Shown here: piece after piece, positions 36,885 to 47,423 of the stretch
Layout: each line of letters begins with the position of its first letter
Numbering within the stretch: the first letter of the stretch is position 1
The notes under the pieces: model-generated
Seen by the model: only the letters and a program-made list of their open reading frames with translations
The model's database searches: none
What the model was told of the DNA's origin: nothing
Program-made: the position numbers and the translations under genes
Origin: Mycoemilia scoparia
Lineage: Eukaryota > Kickxellomycota > Kickxellomycetes > Kickxellales > Kickxellaceae
Direction: 5' to 3'
NCBI GenBank assembly: GCA_027575805.1
Contig: JANBPU010000007.1
Span: forward strand, 186,001 to 250,000
Length of the DNA: 64,000 bases

Positions 36885-37480
36885 ATGTTTGGTGTTCGCT
36901 CATTGATTGCCAGAGCTTCCGTTGCTCGCACAGCCGTTACTACAATTCCACCACTTTCTGCTGTTGCCAGCTCAAGATTTGGAGGTAAGATTTGCTGAAA
37001 AGGGCTTATCAAGAAAAATGCCTCATATATAATGGCTGAGGCATTTTCTTGACTGGCAGGCACACATTATAGATTCATTCTTTTATGGATCCAGTTGGTT
37101 CATACTGATTAACAACAACCGAATTTGCTAATCTCGCTGTCTGTGTAGCTGCTCGTCGCTGGTACTCTGAGCAGCCAGAAGAGACATACGAGCAATTCAC
37201 CAACCGCTATGTCCAATTCTTTGAGAATGTTGACGACCAATTCGAACTTCAGCGTGGACTTAACAACTGCTTTTCCTACGATCTTGTCCCTGATGTAACT
37301 ATTTGCGAAGCTGCTCTCAGAGCTGCCCGCCGTATCAACGACTTTGCTACAGGAGTCCGCGTTTTTGACGCCATCAAGGCTAAGGTTGATAACCACAAGC
37401 AGTACGAGCAGTACCTTGAAGCCCTTAAGCCCGTCAAGAATGAACTTGGAATCCTTACCACTGAAGAGCTTGGGCTCTAA
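36885..37480 (+). CDS. COX6: Cytochrome c oxidase subunit 6 (COX5A family)
   Basis: Nuclear-encoded subunit of respiratory complex IV on the matrix side. Exons 36885-36984 and 37149-37480 give 143 residues. The N-terminal 40 residues form a mitochondrial presequence (MFGVRSLIARASVARTA). The mature part follows the family closely: YEQFTNRYVQFFENVDD, ELQRGLNNCFSYDLVP, EAALRAARRINDFATGVRVF and the C-terminal LKPVKNELGILTTEELGL. Intron 1 separates presequence from mature protein. The assignment is firm; vertebrate name COX5A. Confidence 0.96.
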
Positions 37481-38494
37481 ATAATAGCATCTGGTACTTT
37501 TCTCATTGTTGTTTTATATATATACACACACACACCTTTAAACATCTTAGATCGATCAAATATTGATATAGTATTCAACCCCATTTGACTATTATCAGTT
37601 AGTTGTTTCTGTATTTGCTCTTTGTGAGCAGCTGTGTTGTGTTAAAGCCCGAACATCATAAAGAGCCACTTGTTATCTTGTTAGTATAAAACAGAGTGTG
37701 TGTTTCTGAAATCCCACATCCCCACTCATTTGGAATAATGCCTATTCACTGTTTTACATCAAACAGCAACGGTGGACTACTAATAAGCAGCACACTAACC
37801 CACTTCTAATAGTATGCTTTAGTATGTCATCAAAGAGGTCAGACACCCGGTTGGATTCACATACTACTTGTGACCAAGGTGCTAAGAAAAGGAATGTAGT
37901 AGACCCATTTGGTATAACAATGAGCGTAGTCATGTTTAAAGAGCGGCTTTAAATGGAGAGGGTATAAAGATAATCAACGTATTTTGAGAGGGAAACGTAA
38001 GTGTATGACATTGTCCATAGAGCCAGTCTATTCCTTTAGTATCAGGATCCAGCAATGTGTGTGGATAAGAGTTCCAGATCATTGCCAATCATTGACAGTC
38101 GACTAGTATTGTGACAGAATTAATATGTTAGTGGCTCTAAAGGGGTCCAGTGAAGGCAATGAAGAGGCTCCTTTTCAATATACTTGAGCTGGGATTTATT
38201 CTAACATGCTCCTCACAGATCATTTTAAACTGTTCAAGGCTGCCTCTGCATTTATGAGTTTGCTTTATGGTTGGTCTAATGGCTACTGTGCGACATTCTT
38301 TGGCTTATCATCATACTAACTATACTATAGTCGAATCTGGATTTGTCTTTTTTTCTTGCGAGTCATTTGTCCGTTTGCCCCCTACTCCCACAATACACAT
38401 ACACAGGAGGCAACCGCTTACGTTGCTATAAATCTCCATTTACTCTCTCACGCTGCAACTAGCTCTTTATCTTTATTCTTTCCTTCTTTGTCGC
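37481..38494. other. Intergenic, promoter side of aminopeptidase gene
   Basis: No gene. A short TATATA/CACACA tract follows COX6 (about 37514-37534). A candidate TATA box for the next gene is at 38427. Confidence 0.5.
38427..38433 (+). promoter_or_regulatory. Candidate TATA element (TATAAAT)
   Basis: TATAAAT lies 68 bases before the first ATG (38495) and 260 bases before the internal ATG (38687) of the aminopeptidase. Confidence 0.4.
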
Positions 38495-40746
38495 ATGCCC
38501 AACCTGCTCAGCAGAATATCTAGTGGTCTGCGTCGATCTTTTTCTACTTGCTTTCCATATCCCAAAGCTACTACTACTACTACTACCACCTCGTTCTATT
38601 CTGGTAGTCCAACTCTAACTCAGACATCTCTCAACGTCTACCTATCAACTAAAGCCTCCGACTCCAAGTTCCATCTTTATTCCACTATGGCTGATATCGA
38701 GGCTAAAAGTACCGTCCCTGTTGCCACTGGCTCCCGCTTAGCCAAGCTTCGCGAACTCATGAAGCAGCATGGTATCAACGCATACGTTGTCCCAAGCGAA
38801 GATGCCCACCAGGTATGTATTATACGTCTACAGTATCCCATGAAAACTGGGAATACTCCTACCCCTTTTGTATCCTTGATACAGTACTAATAAGCCAAAA
38901 CATATTTCTAACATTATAGAGCGAGTATGTTGCAACCTGTGATGAGCGTCGTGGATACATATCTGGATTTGATGGCTCTGCGGGTACTGCTGTTATTACC
39001 GAAGATTCTGCAAACATGTTCACTGACGGCAGATACTTCCTTCAAGCATCTTTGCAGATGGATGACAACTGGACTCTCATGAAGGTTGGAGTTCCTGATG
39101 TACCCAACTGGAATGCATTTTTGACGGAGGCAAGTGTTAAGAGTCTATTATGCTACACATTTAGCCAGCAGCAATTGGAGTGTACTAAATCATCATTACT
39201 TGGTGCTCTTTATTATTAACACAAATTATAGCATTACCTTAATGGAAAGGCCCGTGTTGGCATCGATCCTAAATTGATTCCTACATCCTCTGCTACTGAG
39301 CTCAAGAATGCCCTTGTCAGCCGTGGTGGCGACCTTGTATCGATCCCTAGTAACCTCATTGATGAGATCTGGTCCGATAGGCCATCTCGCCCTACAAACA
39401 AAGTATTCATCCATGACATCGAATACGCTGGCCTTGACTTCAATACCAAGATCGAGCAGGTCCGCAAGGATCTAGAGAAAGAAAAGGCAGAGGGTCTAGT
39501 TGTTTCCAAGCTAGATGAGATTGCTTGGTTGTTTAACCTCCGTGGAAGCGACATCAGCTACAACCCTGTATTTTTCTCATACGCCCTAGTCACAAGGGAC
39601 AGTACTACTCTCTATATCAACAGGGAAAAGATCACTGATGAAGTAAAGGAACACCTTTCTGATGTGGAAATTAAGGGCTACGAAGACATCTTCACTGAGC
39701 TCGAGTCCCTTGCATCCGTTTACACCAAATCAGACCACAGAATTTTGGTTGACGGTAGCACCAGCTGGGCCTTGGCCAACGCTTTGGGCGAAAACAACAT
39801 CAAGCAGGGAATGTCTCCAATTGTTATGCTCAAGGCCATTAAGAACAAGACCGAAGTCGAGGGCATGTACAACTCGCACATCCGTGATGGTACCGCTGTT
39901 GTCAAATACTTTGGTTGGCTCGAAAATGAGCTTCTTAATGGCAACGGAAACTTGAAGCTTACTGAATGCGATGTGGCTGACAAGCTCGAGGAGTTCCGTA
40001 GCCAGCAGGACAAGTTTGTTGGTCTCAGCTTCGACACCATCTCTTCTGTTGGTCCTAATGGTGCTATTATCCATTACAGCCCAACCCGTGGTTCCGATGC
40101 CAAGCTCGATATCACTAAGATGTACTTGGTTGACTCTGGTGGCCAGTACCTTGATGGAACCACTGATGTCACTCGCACCTATCACTTTGGCGAGCCCACT
40201 GACTGGCAGCGTGAGTGCTTCACCAGGGTCTTGAAGGGACACATTGCTTTAGACCAGGCTGTCTTCCCAGCTGGAACTACCGGGTTTGCTCTTGATCCTC
40301 TTGCCCGTATGGCGCTCTGGGAGAAAGGTCTTGATTACCGCCATGGTACTGGACATGGTGTAGGTGCCTTCCTCAATGTTCACGAAGGGCCTCAGGGTGT
40401 TGGTGTTCGTCCTTCATTTGCCTCCGCTGGTTTCCAAGCCAACATGACCATCACAAACGAACCTGGTTACTACGAGGACGGAAACTTTGGCATTCGTATT
40501 GAAAACACTTGCATGGTTGTGAGCAAGGAAACTGACTTCAACTTCAGCGGAAATGGCTACTTGACCTTTGATTCTTGCACTCTTGTACCCATCCAAAAGA
40601 AGCTGATTGACAGAAAGATATTCACAGAGTCTGAAGTTGAGTGGCTCAATGCCTACCACAAGCGCGTCTGGGACACCATCAGCCCACGTGTTGAGGATGA
40701 CACGCTTGCTTACGAATGGCTCAAGCGTGAAACCTCTCCTCTCTAA
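38495..40746 (+). CDS. Xaa-Pro aminopeptidase (aminopeptidase P, XPNPEP1 type)
   Basis: Dinuclear-metal M24B peptidase that removes an N-terminal residue preceding proline. Exons 38495-38812, 38920-39129 and 39232-40746 give 680 residues. A Ser/Arg/Thr-rich N-terminal extension of about 64 residues looks like a mitochondrial presequence. An in-frame ATG (38687, MADIEAKS) follows it just before the first conserved segment, so two compartments could be served. The metal ligands are visible: Asp in [16 protein letters not shown] (two), His in [16 protein letters not shown], and Glu in [18 protein letters not shown] (two). Intron 2 (39130-39231) starts with GCAAGT rather than GT; only this joins the frames. 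Confidence 0.93.
39130..39231 (+). other. GC-AG intron in aminopeptidase P
   Basis: Exon 2 ends GAG at 39129, the intron opens GCAAGT, and it closes TTATAG at 39231. Use of the nearest GT (39133) would lead to a stop within four codons of exon 3. The result [17 protein letters not shown] keeps the family sequence. Confidence 0.85.
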
Positions 40747-41342
40747 TGTATTGTCGTAGTAGAGAAGTGTTTTATTATAATAGTTTTTAGTACGTAAAGG
40801 AATTAGTGTTATATTTTAAACAGATAACAAAGCCTTAAAAATCGCTGTATAAAGTTGAATTTTACTACTGACCAGCCACACAATGGCTGTGGGTGGGTTC
40901 TAACAAATATATACCACAATTTTGAATAGCAAATATTAATGATGGCGAAGGCTCTGATGTATGTTAAGATGTATGTATTATAATAATTATTGATAATTAT
41001 TTTTTGGGAGACCTTTTATGCCTAATGGCTTGTGAAAAAAAGACATAAAGCGTGTTAAAGATCATGGTTTATTTATATAATCTGTGTGATTATTTTATAA
41101 GAATGGGCATTTAATAACGAACTATAGTCACCCATATTATAATTTGCCTGAATTTATATGCTATAATGCATTGAAAACGTTTCAAACTTTATGCATTTGA
41201 GTCTGGCTGACAGGAATTAGTAAAATGTGTCCCCATAATCGCTTTGAATACACAATAAAAGTTGCAGGGCTACAAAACCATTACTATTATAATTGATGCA
41301 ATGCAAATATATCAAAAGTTTCTATAAAATTCAAAAATAAGC
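40747..41342. other. Intergenic, nothing seen
   Basis: Very AT-rich spacer, no features supported. Confidence 0.5.
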
Positions 41343-43414
41343 ATGTGTGATAAAGAACAAAAGATTGTTAATACACAAACAGATAAGTTTGAAAATTTAA
41401 ACGCTGGTAAGTTGATCGTGTGTTAATAATTGACCGGTATATGTATATAGTATATATGTGTATGTAGAGTCTTGTACTAATAGCATGTGTTTGGCTATTT
41501 CGATAAAGAACATGAGGCACATATGGAAAACTACCAGGAGTCGAACGGGAGTGACAACAGTGCTAAGAATGAAGACTCAGAACATGAAGAAGACACAAAT
41601 AATGGCGACTCCAAGAGTAAACCCGCACTAACAGCCAACTATCCTGACCATTTGACAGATGAGCAGAAGGAGCGATTGGAAAATGCAAAGGCGTATGCCA
41701 GAGAGCTTCAAGACACTGTAAGTCATAAAAAATAAAAAATATACTCAGGATCAACTGAAATTAAATCCTAATCGTATACTGAATGTATTTTTCACTACAG
41801 GTATTTAAGGATGTAAAGATAGCTACAGACCCCGCACTTCCAGTTGGTATTCTAAACCCTGGGCTTTCATCTGGGGTCGATCCGCGTTCGCTCTCAGTGC
41901 TTTCGAGAATATATGTTGGGTCTATAAACTTTGAAATGACGGACGATCATATTAGACAAGTATTTGGTGAATTTGGTGCAGTAAAAAGCATCAGCATGTC
42001 GGTGGATAGCATGACCGGCAGACACAAAGGCTTTGGGTTTGTAGAATATGATGTCCCAGAAGCAGCATCTTTGGCCATGGAAACTATGAATGGTGCAATG
42101 ATGGGTGGAAGGTAAGGAATAAGTTTGAATATATATATATATATATATATATTCAAACTTCAATATTTAACCTGGGATTTGAGTAGCAAGGTCGATGGTT
42201 ATTTTCTGTATAATGGTGTCTGTATTTATATAGGCAATTGAAAGTTGGTCGACCAAACAACTATAATCTTGTTGTTGCACAAGGTTTTACTCTGCCACCA
42301 GAAGAACGGGTATATATATCGAATATCAATGAGCAGGTGTCAGAACTAGACATTAAAACTATTTTAAGTCCATTTGGAAATGTCGCAAAATGCGTACTAG
42401 CGGTAAGTAAACACTTGCTTTTATACCCTACTGCATTTAGAAACATGAATATCTTGGTTATACTTGTTTGCTTGTTTATTTTACAAACAGCCCGACATGC
42501 TAACTCGTAAACACAAGGGATGGGGGTAAGTTAAGCATAAGCTTTACAAATTTACCATTGCTCAAAGAGTATAACAACCATCCTTACCAATGCTTTTCGC
42601 TATAAAAATAGCTTTGTAGAGTTTGACAACAGAGAATCGGCAAAGACAGCAGCACAGACAATGAACGGGTTTAAACTTGGAAACCAGTTGATGAGAGTGC
42701 GTGTTTGTGTTGTCGGTGGGCCACTAGGTGATGGTATGGCTGCGCTTGAAAAGCTACCTCAACCTAACCTTTCAAAGATGTCTCTACCAAACGAAGTCCT
42801 CTCGGTTGCAGAATCAATAAACAGCTCCCTTGGTGCCACTACAACAACACCAGCAGTCCTCACACAGTCACCTCAAACAGCCCAACCTGCCAATGTAGGC
42901 TCAGTCGATGACTCTGTTGTTGATGATGATGATGACATAAAAATTAATTCAAAGCAGCGACAAAGGATAATGCAGCAGCTGTCAAGAGGGGGTGAGAGAT
43001 CTACTGTGGTGTGTCTCTCAAACATTGCAAATCCAGAAGAGCTAGACTCAGAGCTGATTACAGATATCAGTGATGAATGCTCTAAGTATGGTTCAATTGT
43101 CAAGGTTGTGGGGCATATTAGCAAGCCCCACGAAATGGAATCAGAATATGATGTCGTAAAGATATTTATCAAATATGAAACTGGAGAAGGTAGCTGTCAT
43201 CCATTCATTAATTGAACTACTGGAAACTATGCATCAACAAAACTTCCAAGGTGCTAAAATTAACTTATTATTTGTATATATAGATGTTGAAAAAGCAATC
43301 ACCTCTTTGAATAAAAGGTGGTTTGGAGGAAAACAAATTCAAGCAAAATCCTATGATGAAGATAAATACAGATCTGAAACAAGTGCTGATACGATTATTT
43401 ATATTCCAGAATAA
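41343..43414 (+). CDS. Poly(U)-binding splicing factor PUF60-like (RRM-RRM-UHM)
   Basis: Nuclear RNA-binding protein that helps recognise 3' splice sites. Exons 41343-41406, 41509-41717, 41801-42111, 42234-42402, 42491-42525, 42612-43189 and 43284-43414 give 498 residues. An acidic N terminus is followed by RRM1 ([20 protein letters not shown] with [19 protein letters not shown]), then [16 protein letters not shown]2 ([20 protein letters not shown] with [19 protein letters not shown]), a variable linker with an Asp run, and a U2AF-homology motif ending [18 protein letters not shown], where RWF is the UHM RxF ligand-binding loop. Exon 5 is only 35 bases. The exon 2 acceptor (AAAG at 41508) was chosen for phase. 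Domain order makes PUF60 the best match. Confidence 0.91.
42121..42160. repeat. Perfect 40-bp palindrome in PUF60 intron 3
   Basis: AAGTTTGAAT and its reverse complement flank a 20-base AT run. The complete 40 bases equal their own reverse complement, starting 9 bases after the donor. Confidence 0.95.
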
Positions 43415-43590
43415 GTTTAATATTGTGGCATTTTTGGTAGTAGTGTCTCATGTGAATAAATTGGGTTTATCTTCAAAATTGTTTGGAATAATTCAAGATC
43501 CTGCTTATAATATCTCTTTAAGGCATATTAGTAGATTAAAATCAAAATATCAGATCTATGTTATCTTATTTTTAAATTACTCTTTATTGA

Positions 43591-43672
43591 GTCAGTATGG
43601 CCGAGTGGTTAAGGCGTTAGACTTGAAATCTAATGAGCATTGCTCTCACAGGTTCAAATCCTGTTGCTGACG
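43591..43672 (+). tRNA. tRNA-Ser (anticodon UGA)
   Basis: An 82-base intronless gene. The acceptor stem GTCAGTA pairs with TGCTGAC (one G-U). The A box is TGGCCGAGTGG, the D loop contains GGTTAAGGC, the anticodon stem TTAGA/TCTAA encloses CTTGAAA giving TGA, a long variable arm (GAGCATTGCTC) marks a class II serine tRNA, and the B box is GGTTCAAATCC. The discriminator base is G, as expected for serine. CCA is not encoded. Confidence 0.97.
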
Positions 43673-43675
43673 ATA

Positions 43676-43680
43676 TTTTT
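43676..43680 (+). terminator. Pol III terminator (TTTTT)
   Basis: Five T residues begin three bases after the tRNA-Ser gene. Confidence 0.85.
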
Positions 43681-43942
43681 GTGTCACCATATTTTTACAC
43701 AACAACAAACTACATTGCTATGCATTTTCAATAAAAGTGTTCAACAAGTTAGATTATTATATTTTCACTAACACTCTTAATTAAATGCATGATTATTACG
43801 AACGATATTAAAATGCTTATTTTTATTTTTCAAAGCCCAATTATCTACCTACACACTTTAAAAAAGCCGCTGGATGCATGGTTGGGGACAAAAATTGAAA
43901 TAAACAAAATGATGTTCATCGTTTCATTAATGCCAGCTCTTG

Positions 43943-44089
43943 ATTGGCTGTTTCCAAACGTGTTTTGATTCACAAGTTGTTTACTTTTAAAAACACGTAA
44001 AAGATTACCAATACTTTTATTTAAGCCGAGCTGATGTTGTAGTGTTGTTTATTTTGAAAACAAAAATAGACTGTCTGGAAACAGCCAAT
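43943..44089. repeat. Inverted repeat with 14-bp perfect termini
   Basis: ATTGGCTGTTTCCA at 43943-43956 is the exact reverse complement of TGGAAACAGCCAAT at 44076-44089. A second nested pair (ACGTGTTTT / AAAACACGT) lies near the left side. It resembles a MITE but is unrelated in sequence to families A and B. Confidence 0.65.
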
Positions 44090-44338
44090 AAATTTTGAGG
44101 TATTGAACAGTTTTATTAAATGGTCAACAAATTGAAGAAAACTAATTAAAAATAAAACACCTCAATGAAAACAGAGGGAAACAACTATGTGAAATTTTGG
44201 GTGGATAACAAATGAGGGTTTTGGGTGTACTAAGGAAACGGTGCGTATTTACAAATTAGAAGATAGTTGAATAACAGGAGTGGGAGTAAGGAGAGTAGTT
44301 TCTATACAAAGCTCGAAGTAAAAGGAGTAATCTAAATT

Positions 44339-46447
44339 TTACACAGTGGGGGAAATAGTCTTGGTTGCGACTTGACAACTAGAGTTAGAGAGGACTGCGT
44401 CAATAGTTGGTCTTTGTGCTGGGTCTGGATTGAGCATGGATGTGATGATGCTACGAAGCTCTGAGGATATCTGGAGACTATCCCAGTTGGCATCAGTAAA
44501 GTCGCCTTGTCTCAACCTCTGCCATTCTGGGCCGTTATCAGGAAGAACCACATTGGCAACTATCTCAAGAAGAACAAGCCCCAAGCTAAAGACATCTGAT
44601 GCTTTTCCACAAGAGCCACGGAGGAGTTCAGGTGCAAGATATTCACGGTCACCCTCAAGGTCCTTTCCTTGCTTGACTGGGAGTTTAGAGGCATGTCCAA
44701 AGTCACCGATTTTGAGTAGTCCGTCATTGCCAACTAGGATGTTTGATGGCTTGATATCAAGGTGTATGATATCCATGCTATGCATGTGGGAAAGGCCCTT
44801 GCCTATAGAAGACAAAACCTGCCAGGCCCTCTCTTCAAGGTTGCTATCATTGTTTGCTTCCTCATCGAGAAACTCTTCGAGAGTTCCTCTTTCGCATAGT
44901 TCGGTTTGAAGATATAGGTGACCATACTGTTCCCAAGCATCGACAAGGCGTACACAGTAGGGTGACTCAGCAAGTGACCACATTATGCGAACCTCTTCCA
45001 ACTTGGCCAAACGGTCCTTGCGGCCCTCAAATGGCGCTTTTGTCTTTTTAACAGCAAACACATTGCCAGTTTCCATGTCTCTTGCGTGATATACAAAAGA
45101 AAAGGAGCCGGCTCCGATGCGCTCAACTATGTCGAACTGTTGCTCAAGATGATCGAGATAGCCAAGGCCTTCAATGGAAGCTTGCTCAGGAGGTGAGAAA
45201 TAACTGGAGCCATGTGAGTCGCTGAGACCTTTGGAAAAGTACTCGGGTCTGAGAAAGTGAGGATAATTGGTAGCATATCCATTAATGATTTGGGGCATTT
45301 GCGGACGTTCTGTGGGAAGGATCTTTGGCGATTCGGATAGAACTGGGCTGGTGGCCATCTGCATACTGTCAGCCTCCTCATGGCTGTAGTTGTCACAGAA
45401 CATGAATGTATCATCCTCGTCACGCCTACCAGTATTATCATTTCTGTGATGAAGCGTCGAAGAGGATGAGAAGGAGGAGCCGGTTTCGCTTTGGGCATCG
45501 TCATTATCAACTGTACCATCGGCGCTGGGCTTGGGTGCGTTGATTCCTGTCCTCAGTGATTCTTCTATGCTTGACTCAAAGATATCATCTGGGCGCTTCG
45601 CTGTTGAATCGAGGCCTTGAAGTTTTCCAAGAGGAAAAGCAGGCGGTGGTGCAAAAGAGCCTCGTTTCGTGTAGGATATCGGGCTATCGTCTTCATTGTG
45701 TCCAGGCAAGCGAAATCCTGGTGGAGGCTGTGAATAAAGCTTGGACTTGAAGTCTGGTAGCTCAAGGCCGCCGGTAGTTTCTGGATACTCTTCAACCAGG
45801 GTGTTGTTTCGACCGCGCTGCCTGACAGATGATAGTGGAGTTGAAAGCAGGTCGGTCTCGGGACCAACATGGACCTTCTTGGTTATTTTCAGACTCTCAA
45901 GTGAAGGGCTTCGGTGCTTCCCAAGTCTGAAAGGGTCAGAAAAGTTGAAAGCGCCATTTTGCTGGAAGCTGTGTGGTAGAGAAACAGCCCCCTCAGAGGC
46001 AGTTGTGGCAAACAGCGGCGTTTTCTTACAAGGCGTGTCGGGAATAGAAAAGGTAGCGCTTGCGGGTGGCCTCAGAGGCTTGTTTTTCTTTGATATTAAT
46101 CCAGTCGACGCAAAAGCGCTTGGGTCAGGCCTGACAAGTTTTGTAGCTGGTGGTGTAAATAGGTTTGCACTGACTTTAACGGAAGATGGCGGAAATGAGA
46201 GCTGCTGCATCATGCTTAGCGTACCAGGCTTGCGCACTGTAGAGACAGACTCTCTTCCAAAAGCTGTCTCTTGGCCAGTTGTTTGGTTGGTTTTGGAACG
46301 GTTGCTTGGTGTTAAAGTTTGAAGCGAGGTAGGCAGTGTTCTGCGGCGGAGCCTCGATGTTGTTGTGGTGGTAGGTGTTGAAAACATGGGCGCACCGCCC
46401 TTGCGTAGCGAGCATTTGTTAGACGTGCGGTGTGGTGTGTTGACCAT
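44339..46447 (-). CDS. WEE1: Wee1-family mitotic inhibitor kinase
   Basis: Protein kinase that phosphorylates Cdk1 on the inhibitory tyrosine and so delays mitosis. Single exon, 702 residues from the ATG at 46447; an upstream in-frame GTG was not taken as start. The N-terminal 430 residues are Ser/Thr/Pro-rich with many SP/TP sites. The kinase domain has FDIVERIGAGSFSFVYHARD (P loop), VFAVKKTK (VAIK Lys), ELCERGTLEEFL, HLDIKPSNILV (catalytic loop, with the Wee1-type HLD for HRD), IGDFGHASK and EGDREYLAPELL in place of the usual APE context. LPDNGPEWQRLRQGDF is also a Wee1/Mik1/Myt1 feature. Wee1 versus Myt1 is not settled, but no membrane segment follows the kinase domain, which favours Wee1. 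Confidence 0.92.
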   Translation of the reverse strand: MVNTPHRTSNKCSLRKGGAPMFSTPTTTTTSRLRRRTLPTSLQTLTPSNRSKTNQTTGQETAFGRESVSTVRKPGTLSMMQQLSFPPSSVKVSANLFTPPATKLVRPDPSAFASTGLISKKNKPLRPPASATFSIPDTPCKKTPLFATTASEGAVSLPHSFQQNGAFNFSDPFRLGKHRSPSLESLKITKKVHVGPETDLLSTPLSSVRQRGRNNTLVEEYPETTGGLELPDFKSKLYSQPPPGFRLPGHNEDDSPISYTKRGSFAPPPAFPLGKLQGLDSTAKRPDDIFESSIEESLRTGINAPKPSADGTVDNDDAQSETGSSFSSSSTLHHRNDNTGRRDEDDTFMFCDNYSHEEADSMQMATSPVLSESPKILPTERPQMPQIINGYATNYPHFLRPEYFSKGLSDSHGSSYFSPPEQASIEGLGYLDHLEQQFDIVERIGAGSFSFVYHARDMETGNVFAVKKTKAPFEGRKDRLAKLEEVRIMWSLAESPYCVRLVDAWEQYGHLYLQTELCERGTLEEFLDEEANNDSNLEERAWQVLSSIGKGLSHMHSMDIIHLDIKPSNILVGNDGLLKIGDFGHASKLPVKQGKDLEGDREYLAPELLRGSCGKASDVFSLGLVLLEIVANVVLPDNGPEWQRLRQGDFTDANWDSLQISSELRSIITSMLNPDPAQRPTIDAVLSNSSCQVATKTISPTV

Positions 46448-47423
46448 TTTTGCAAGGATTGTACACACTGCTGGCGGTGGGTATCTGAGTCGTCGATATA
46501 ATATATATATATATATATACGCTATGAGTATGTATGAGTGTATTTATATACTACGGGTATCGATATATAAAGATGATAAAATATAGGAGTAGATAAAAAT
46601 ATGATATATAATATAAAGTATAAAATAAGAGGGAAAACAAGGAAAAGAAAATGACAGGATAGGCGAAAATCACGAGAGAAGGTATTGGATTAAAGGGCCT
46701 AAAAACAAACAAAGGCAGAGAAAAGGATTGGCAGTGGAACGGAGGTAGATTGAGCTGCACAAATAGGCTGCTAAGTAGCACCAAGGCACTGGGGGCTATA
46801 TGTAAGCAAGAGTGGGGGAAAGGTGTGGAAGGCAAAGTGAGCAGTTGCAAGAAAATGAGAAGTAGCTTGGAAGCCAGAAAGGTGTTGAGATGGAGAAATG
46901 AGAGAGAGAGAGAGAGGGAAGAGCAAGGTGTGTGTACTATCTGAGGAAACTTGCCAGCTTTATGTATAAACAAGCTGGTCCAAACAAGTTACAGTCTGCG
47001 TGTTGCTGCCTGTACACAGTGCATTTACATCAGTCGCACTCGCCACTGATAAATCACCCGCATGAGCGGAATCTCCTCATTGGCCGTGATGCATGTTGTG
47101 AGGTTAGCCCCCAGTATCTGCTTCCCTTTCATCCAAATGGTGTGGCCACACATTCAAAACATTTTCCTGATCCTTCTACCTGCACTGTCATACCCAGAAA
47201 CGTGAGCCCATTAAGAAAGCGCATGGAAATTGAGCTGCTAGCTCTAAGCAGCTCTCAAGCTACCATATGTTTGCTATGCTCTGGATTCACGAGCTCTTAC
47301 TGCCTTTTGTTGGCGCATACATACATGTTGCATCTCTTGTATTGTTGTCGGTAAAAATAGAACAGAGAAAAGTTCATGTCAATTCTATCAAAACTGTTTG
47401 AGCAGAGTCTATGGAAAAGTCTG
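46448..47423. other. Intergenic with AT and GA tracts
   Basis: Upstream of WEE1. It contains (AT)n at 46499-46520 and a GA-rich tract at 46898-46919. No gene is supported. Confidence 0.5.

Larger units (their letters stand above)
43673..44338. other. Intergenic with a 147-bp inverted-repeat structure
   Basis: No gene. It holds the tRNA terminator and an inverted-repeat element at 43943-44089. Confidence 0.6.
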
